Of a stretch of DNA of 64,000 bases, positions 60,401 through 64,000 are shown piece after piece (position 1 is the stretch's first letter; every line of letters starts with the position of its first letter). Origin of the DNA: G963664585 sp963664585 (lineage in GTDB: Bacteria > Bacillota > Clostridia > Oscillospirales > Ruminococcaceae); assembly GCA_963664585.2 (NCBI GenBank), contig CAXXEO010000022.1, positions 17,256 to 81,255 on the forward strand, given 5' to 3'. The notes beneath the pieces are model-generated. The model was not told the DNA's origin. It saw only the letters and a program-made list of their open reading frames with translations, and did no database searches. The position numbers and the translations under genes are program-made.

Positions 60401-61615
60401 ATGACAAATCAACAAATCAAGCAGCAGACTGAAACCTTGAAGAACTATGTAGTGGACTGCCGCCGTAAAGTGCATCGCTATGCAGAAGTCAGCAGAACCG
60501 AGGTAAAGACGAGTGCTTTTATCCAAAGTAAGATCGAAGCTGCAGGCCTGCCTTTTGAAAAAGCAGGTGAGACCGGACTGTTTGCTACGCTTGATACAGG
60601 CCGTCCCGGTCCTCATATAGCGCTGCGCGCTGACATCGATGCTCTGCCTGTACCTGAAAATTCCAACAACCTTACCGGGCCACGTGTTTGTGTTTCCGAA
60701 AATCCGGCCACCTGTCATGCCTGCGGCCATGATGCGCATACGGCAATGCTCTTAGGCACGATGAAGGCGTTGGCTGCCTGCCGCGATTCGCTGTGTGGTA
60801 CGGTGTACTTCTGCTTTGAAGAGGGCGAAGAAAATGGGGCCGGCATTTCGGATATGCTCGCGGTTCTCGGGAAATACCATGTCGATACTGTGTGGGCTAT
60901 TCATGTTTATGCCGCTCTGGAATCTGGAAAGATCAGTGTGGATGCCGGGCCTCGAATGGCAGGCGCTGCCGCTGCAGAACTGCGTTTTATCGGACGAGGT
61001 GGTCATGGGTCACGTCCGGATCTCTCGATCAACCCAGTCTTCTGCGCTGCGAATTTCCTCAACAATCTGGCAGTTGCGTTTGCCAATCAGATTAGCGCGA
61101 ATGAAACTGTCACTCTTGGTATCACGTCTATTCAGGGTGGGGTAGTAGGCAACATCATACCTGATAATGCCGATGTTCTTGGTTCTCTTCGCTTCTTTAA
61201 CGTCGAGGAAGGCAAAAAAGCGGTTGGAATAATGAAAGAGGTTGCGGAACATACCGCAGCCATGCATCACTGCAAGGTTGAGTTTAACCCGAGGACGGGG
61301 GTACGGGTGGAGCCGGTCATTAATGACGCCGAATGTGCCGCCCTTGCTGAGAGCGTGCTGAAGGAAGTGCTGCCCGAGGGTGCAGTCGCTTCGTGTGAAA
61401 AGTGGTATGCGTCCGAGAGCTTCAGTCATTATATGAAGCGCATTCCAGGTGTGTTTGCATTTCTTGGCATCAAAAATCCCGTTTATGGCAGCGGTGCTGA
61501 ACATCACAATGAATATTTCGATGTGGATGAGAGTGTCCTCCCGATGGGTATGCTTGCAACGCTGAAATATGTTGCCGCCATTATGGATCAAGGATGCCCG
61601 GGAAAGAAAAAATAG
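60401..61615 (+). CDS. M20-family amidohydrolase (paralogue 2)
   Basis: 404 residues. CHACGHDAHTAML (about 107-119), FEEGEENG (catalytic Glu), WAIHVYAALESGKISVDAGPRM, the lid-domain segment GGHGSRPDLSINP, and AEHHNEYFDVDESVLPMG. Two-metal amidohydrolase, cytoplasmic. AAGGGGAG precedes the ATG. It is followed 124 bases later by an aminotransferase and then a YfcC-like carrier, which suggests release and breakdown of an amino acid from an acylated form. Confidence 0.93.
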   Translation: MTNQQIKQQTETLKNYVVDCRRKVHRYAEVSRTEVKTSAFIQSKIEAAGLPFEKAGETGLFATLDTGRPGPHIALRADIDALPVPENSNNLTGPRVCVSENPATCHACGHDAHTAMLLGTMKALAACRDSLCGTVYFCFEEGEENGAGISDMLAVLGKYHVDTVWAIHVYAALESGKISVDAGPRMAGAAAAELRFIGRGGHGSRPDLSINPVFCAANFLNNLAVAFANQISANETVTLGITSIQGGVVGNIIPDNADVLGSLRFFNVEEGKKAVGIMKEVAEHTAAMHHCKVEFNPRTGVRVEPVINDAECAALAESVLKEVLPEGAVASCEKWYASESFSHYMKRIPGVFAFLGIKNPVYGSGAEHHNEYFDVDESVLPMGMLATLKYVAAIMDQGCPGKKK

Positions 61616-61738
61616 CCGCTCAACAAGAATAATATATGCTTTTGAAACGCTTTGCGTTTTTGCATAATATTTATCACAGAAGATTATGCTGTTATTATAA
61701 TCTGTCAAATTAAATATACGGAAAGAAGCGTTCAACAG

Positions 61739-62950
61739 ATGAAATACGATTTTACCAGCATTATGGACCGCCACGGCAAAGACTCCATCGCGGTTGACCC
61801 ACCGTCCAGGCCGGGCTTTGCGCCGGCAGGCGAAACGAAACCTGAGTTTGACCGCATCCCTATGTGGGTCGCGGATATGAACTTCCCGACGGTTCCCACC
61901 ATCCCGGAGGCGATGATTGAGCGTGCAAATCATCCGGCGTATGGCTATTTTATCCCGAGAAATGAGTATTTTGATGAGATCATCAAGTGGCACGAGATCC
62001 GCAACGGTGTTAAGGACCTGACGAGGGAGTGTATCGGTTATGAGAACAGCGTGCTTGGCGGTGTTGTCAGCGCACTGAATGTCATGTGCTCGAAAGGCGA
62101 CAATGTTCTGCTGCACTCGCCGACCTATATTGGTTTTACGATGAGCCTTGAGAATAACGGCTATAACATGATTCTCAGCCCGCTCCAGCAGGACGAAAAC
62201 GACGTATGGCGCATGGATTTTGATGATATGGACAAGAAGATTAAACAATACAAAATCCATACGGCAATCTTTTGCTCGCCCTACAATCCGTGCGGACGTG
62301 TCTGGGAGCGCTGGGAAATCGAGAAAGCGATGGAGGTTTACCGCGCTAATGACGTTTTTGTCATCTCTGATGAGATCTGGTCCGACATCGTCCTCAATGG
62401 TCACAAACACATTCCCACACAATCGGTTTCAGAGGATGCCAGAAACCGCACAGTCGCGATTTATGCCCCCTCAAAGACCTTTAACCTCGCGGGACTCATA
62501 GGCAGCTACCGCATCATTTACAACCGCTATTTACGCGAACGTATTGAGAAAGAGTCCTCGCTGTCACACTACAATAGTATGAATGTGCTGTCCATGTACG
62601 CGCTCATCGGCGCCTACAAGCCTGAGGGTTATGAGTGGGTCGACCAGCTGAACGAGGTGCTGAGTGACAATGTTAACTATGCATATGATTACATAAAGAA
62701 GCACTTCAAGGGCGTTTCACTTGCAAAACCGGAGGGTACCTATATGCTGTTCCTCGATTGCACCGAGTGGTGCAAAGCGCACGGCAAGACGATCGATGAG
62801 CTGCAGCGCGCCGGTGTCGGGGTCGGAGTACTCTGGCAGGACGGCCGAGCTTTTCACGGACCGTATGGAGTTCGTATCAATCTTGCAGTCCCTCATTCCC
62901 GCGTGATCGAGGCGTTTGACCGCCTCAACAAGTATGTGTTCAACGTCTGA
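61739..62950 (+). CDS. MalY/PatB-family PLP-dependent aminotransferase/cystathionine beta-lyase
   Basis: 403 residues from the ATG at 61739 (GGAAAG upstream); the longer frame has no start signal. Fold type I features: PMWVADMNFPTVPTI, GYENSVLGGVVSALN, SPYNPCGRVW, SDEIWSDIVL, and the PLP-binding Lys in APSKTFNLAGL. MalY/PatB proteins cleave cystathionine or cysteine to pyruvate, ammonia and a thiol, or act as transaminases. Downstream of an M20 hydrolase and upstream of a carrier, it likely serves amino-acid catabolism. Confidence 0.93.
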   Translation: MKYDFTSIMDRHGKDSIAVDPPSRPGFAPAGETKPEFDRIPMWVADMNFPTVPTIPEAMIERANHPAYGYFIPRNEYFDEIIKWHEIRNGVKDLTRECIGYENSVLGGVVSALNVMCSKGDNVLLHSPTYIGFTMSLENNGYNMILSPLQQDENDVWRMDFDDMDKKIKQYKIHTAIFCSPYNPCGRVWERWEIEKAMEVYRANDVFVISDEIWSDIVLNGHKHIPTQSVSEDARNRTVAIYAPSKTFNLAGLIGSYRIIYNRYLRERIEKESSLSHYNSMNVLSMYALIGAYKPEGYEWVDQLNEVLSDNVNYAYDYIKKHFKGVSLAKPEGTYMLFLDCTEWCKAHGKTIDELQRAGVGVGVLWQDGRAFHGPYGVRINLAVPHSRVIEAFDRLNKYVFNV

Positions 62951-63027
62951 CGCTATAAAAGCAGGCTCGTATGACAAAGCCGGATGCCTGCAAAGCTGTG
63001 CCGCAGTGTAGATAATGCAGTTCTTAC

Positions 63028-63120
63028 TCAAAGCTTCAGTAAATTGATAGGACTGATGAATATGCTTTAAAAATGAGCACAGTGTTCGTATAAGTGCAAG
63101 CAATTTAGCTGAAGCTTTGA
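63028..63120. repeat. Large inverted repeat upstream of the transporter gene
   Basis: Arms TCAAAGCTTCAGTAAATTG (63028-63046) and CAATTTAGCTGAAGCTTTGA (63101-63120) are complementary except for one inserted base, around a 54-base loop. The gap 62951-63368 has no other clear content; an open stretch on the plus strand from about 63074 lacks a start codon. Confidence 0.55.
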
Positions 63121-63368
63121 AGATCTTTGAACGAACTGCAAAAAATCGACATGGATCGCTTTCTTATGCGCTTGGATTTGAAAGCTTGGACAATGCTTCC
63201 GAAAAAACATATCCTGCGGCATACCAATATTGGCAAATCATCATTTTGTTCCCGCCGATAGATCGCATTAGTTCGTCCCTTTGGTCGCTATTATAACAGC
63301 AAAAAAGAAAAAAGACTGGCTGATTTCGGACATATGCAGACCTAATAATATTACAAAGGAGAATGATT

Positions 63369-64000
63369 ATGAGCAATGCAACCACAACGGAAGTCAAAGC
63401 AAAAAAACAGTTCAAAATGCCTCATTTGTTCTGGATTATGATTGGCCTTCTGCTGCTTACCAGCCTGCTGACCTACATTATTCCAGCGGGCCAGTTCGCA
63501 GTCGATCCAAAAACCAAGGCACTCATAGGTACTCAGTTCAGTTACCTAGGCCATCAAACCCCGGTCAGCCCGTGGGGTATGATGATGCTGATCCTGGATG
63601 GTCTCACTGGTTCGGCTGTTATTGAATGGGCAGTCTTGATATCAGGTGCCATGATCGCAGTCATCATAGGTACAGGTGCTATCGACGAGTTCCTCAACTG
63701 GGCTATCTACAAAGTGAAGGACAAAAACGAAAATTTCCTGATTTCTATCGTCTTTATCTTAATGGTTTATCTAGGCGCTTTCGGCGGCAGCGATGCGCTG
63801 ATCGCAGTGGTCCCTATCGGCGTGATGTTCGCTAAAAAGATGAAGCTGGATCCTGTTTGCGCGATCGGCGTATCTACTTATGCTACGTTGTTGGGCTTTG
63901 GCACAGGCCCCACCAAACAATCCCTTACCCAAATGATGATGGGTGTTCGGGTATACGGTGCATTCTTAACGATGTTCATTTCGATGAATCTCTTCTTGAT
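63369..64000 (+). CDS. YfcC-type transporter (C4-dicarboxylate/basic amino acid carrier superfamily), 5' part
   Basis: Begins at ATG 63369 after AAAGGAG and runs open to the window edge (about 210 residues seen). A cytoplasmic lysine-rich N-terminus is followed by membrane helices: MPHLFWIMIGLLLLTSLLTYIIPAGQF is the typical first helix with the PAG motif of the YfcC group. Further on come AVLISGAMIAVIIGTGAID, LGAFGGSDALIAVVPIG and LLGFGTGPTKQSL. Expected to carry amino acids or dicarboxylates; its place after M20 and aminotransferase genes suggests uptake of an amidated or acylated amino acid or peptide product. Confidence 0.85.
   Translation, partial: MSNATTTEVKAKKQFKMPHLFWIMIGLLLLTSLLTYIIPAGQFAVDPKTKALIGTQFSYLGHQTPVSPWGMMMLILDGLTGSAVIEWAVLISGAMIAVIIGTGAIDEFLNWAIYKVKDKNENFLISIVFILMVYLGAFGGSDALIAVVPIGVMFAKKMKLDPVCAIGVSTYATLLGFGTGPTKQSLTQMMMGVRVYGAFLTMFISMNLFL

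Noticed and set aside
61010..62422. 470-codon open frame on the minus strand opposite the M20 and aminotransferase genes
   Set aside because: Antisense shadow: both plus-strand genes have clear catalytic motifs, and the minus frame has an atypical His/Arg/Asn-rich composition and no start signal.

Overview
This window looks like the chromosome of a Gram-positive, probably strictly anaerobic member of the Clostridia (Firmicutes). The evidence is the gene block hprK-murB-rapZ-whiA-dnaE-pfkA, a complete dlt operon for D-alanylation of teichoic acids, three T-box tRNA-sensing leaders, ClpC, an IreB-type regulator and strong GGAGG ribosome-binding sites with frequent TTG/GTG starts. A position near the Oscillospirales/Ruminococcaceae is my guess from gene order and is not demonstrated. 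No rRNA, tRNA or CRISPR array was seen.

Layout. 1-5.7 kb: end of an MFS transporter, a small conserved protein, ireB, then pheT/pheS (minus strand) behind a Phe T-box. 6-8.4 kb: a lipoprotein, an orphan MazF toxin and an IS30-family insertion sequence sitting inside a copy of a dispersed 106-bp repeat. 8.4-14.8 kb: a T-box-controlled acyl-CoA synthetase, a membrane PASTA protein with a degenerate kinase domain, a sugar-isomerase-like TIM barrel, aroD and a DsrE-family gene. 15-17.7 kb: an MFS transporter and a small AT-rich patch with a GNAT acetyltransferase. 18-22.4 kb: dltABCD plus a small dltX-like gene at the 3' end. 22.7-29.7 kb: an M20 amidohydrolase, a two-component system, a stranded phage holin/amidase pair and a PilZ protein. 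30-37.6 kb (minus): a DUF4153 membrane protein, nadE, rpsF-ssb-rpsR, galU and a RING-finger/DUF2628 membrane protein. 38-50 kb: prfB, a glycosyltransferase, then hprK-murB-rapZ-whiA-dnaE-pfkA and a lone pyruvate-kinase C-terminal-domain protein. 50-56 kb: a frameshifted P-loop kinase gene, a YbaK-type deacylase, a tiny Cys-rich membrane peptide, clpC, a thioesterase and a phosphoglycolate-phosphatase-like gene. 56-64 kb: a second T-box-controlled acyl-CoA synthetase, two paralogous divergent M20 amidohydrolases, a MalY/PatB aminotransferase and the start of a YfcC-type transporter.

Three things stand out. First, two unrelated AMP-forming acyl-CoA synthetases each follow a complete T-box leader. 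Read in register with the Phe T-box of pheS (specifier TTC), their specifiers are CTC (Leu) and ATC (Ile). My interpretation is that they activate branched-chain acids such as isovalerate and 2-methylbutyrate for reductive carboxylation to leucine and isoleucine, so starvation for the amino acid would switch on salvage of its carbon skeleton. Second, at least fifteen copies of one 106-bp palindromic element with terminal inverted repeats are scattered through the intergenic spaces. One copy is split by the IS30 element, one lies between a T-box and its gene, and the hairpin loop appears in both orientations. Two further small repeat families are present. Third, a PASTA pseudokinase shares the window with an IreB gene, a protein known in enterococci as a substrate of a PASTA kinase.

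The right end (M20 hydrolases, aminotransferase, YfcC-like carrier) suggests scavenging of N-acyl amino acids or peptides and amino-acid catabolism.
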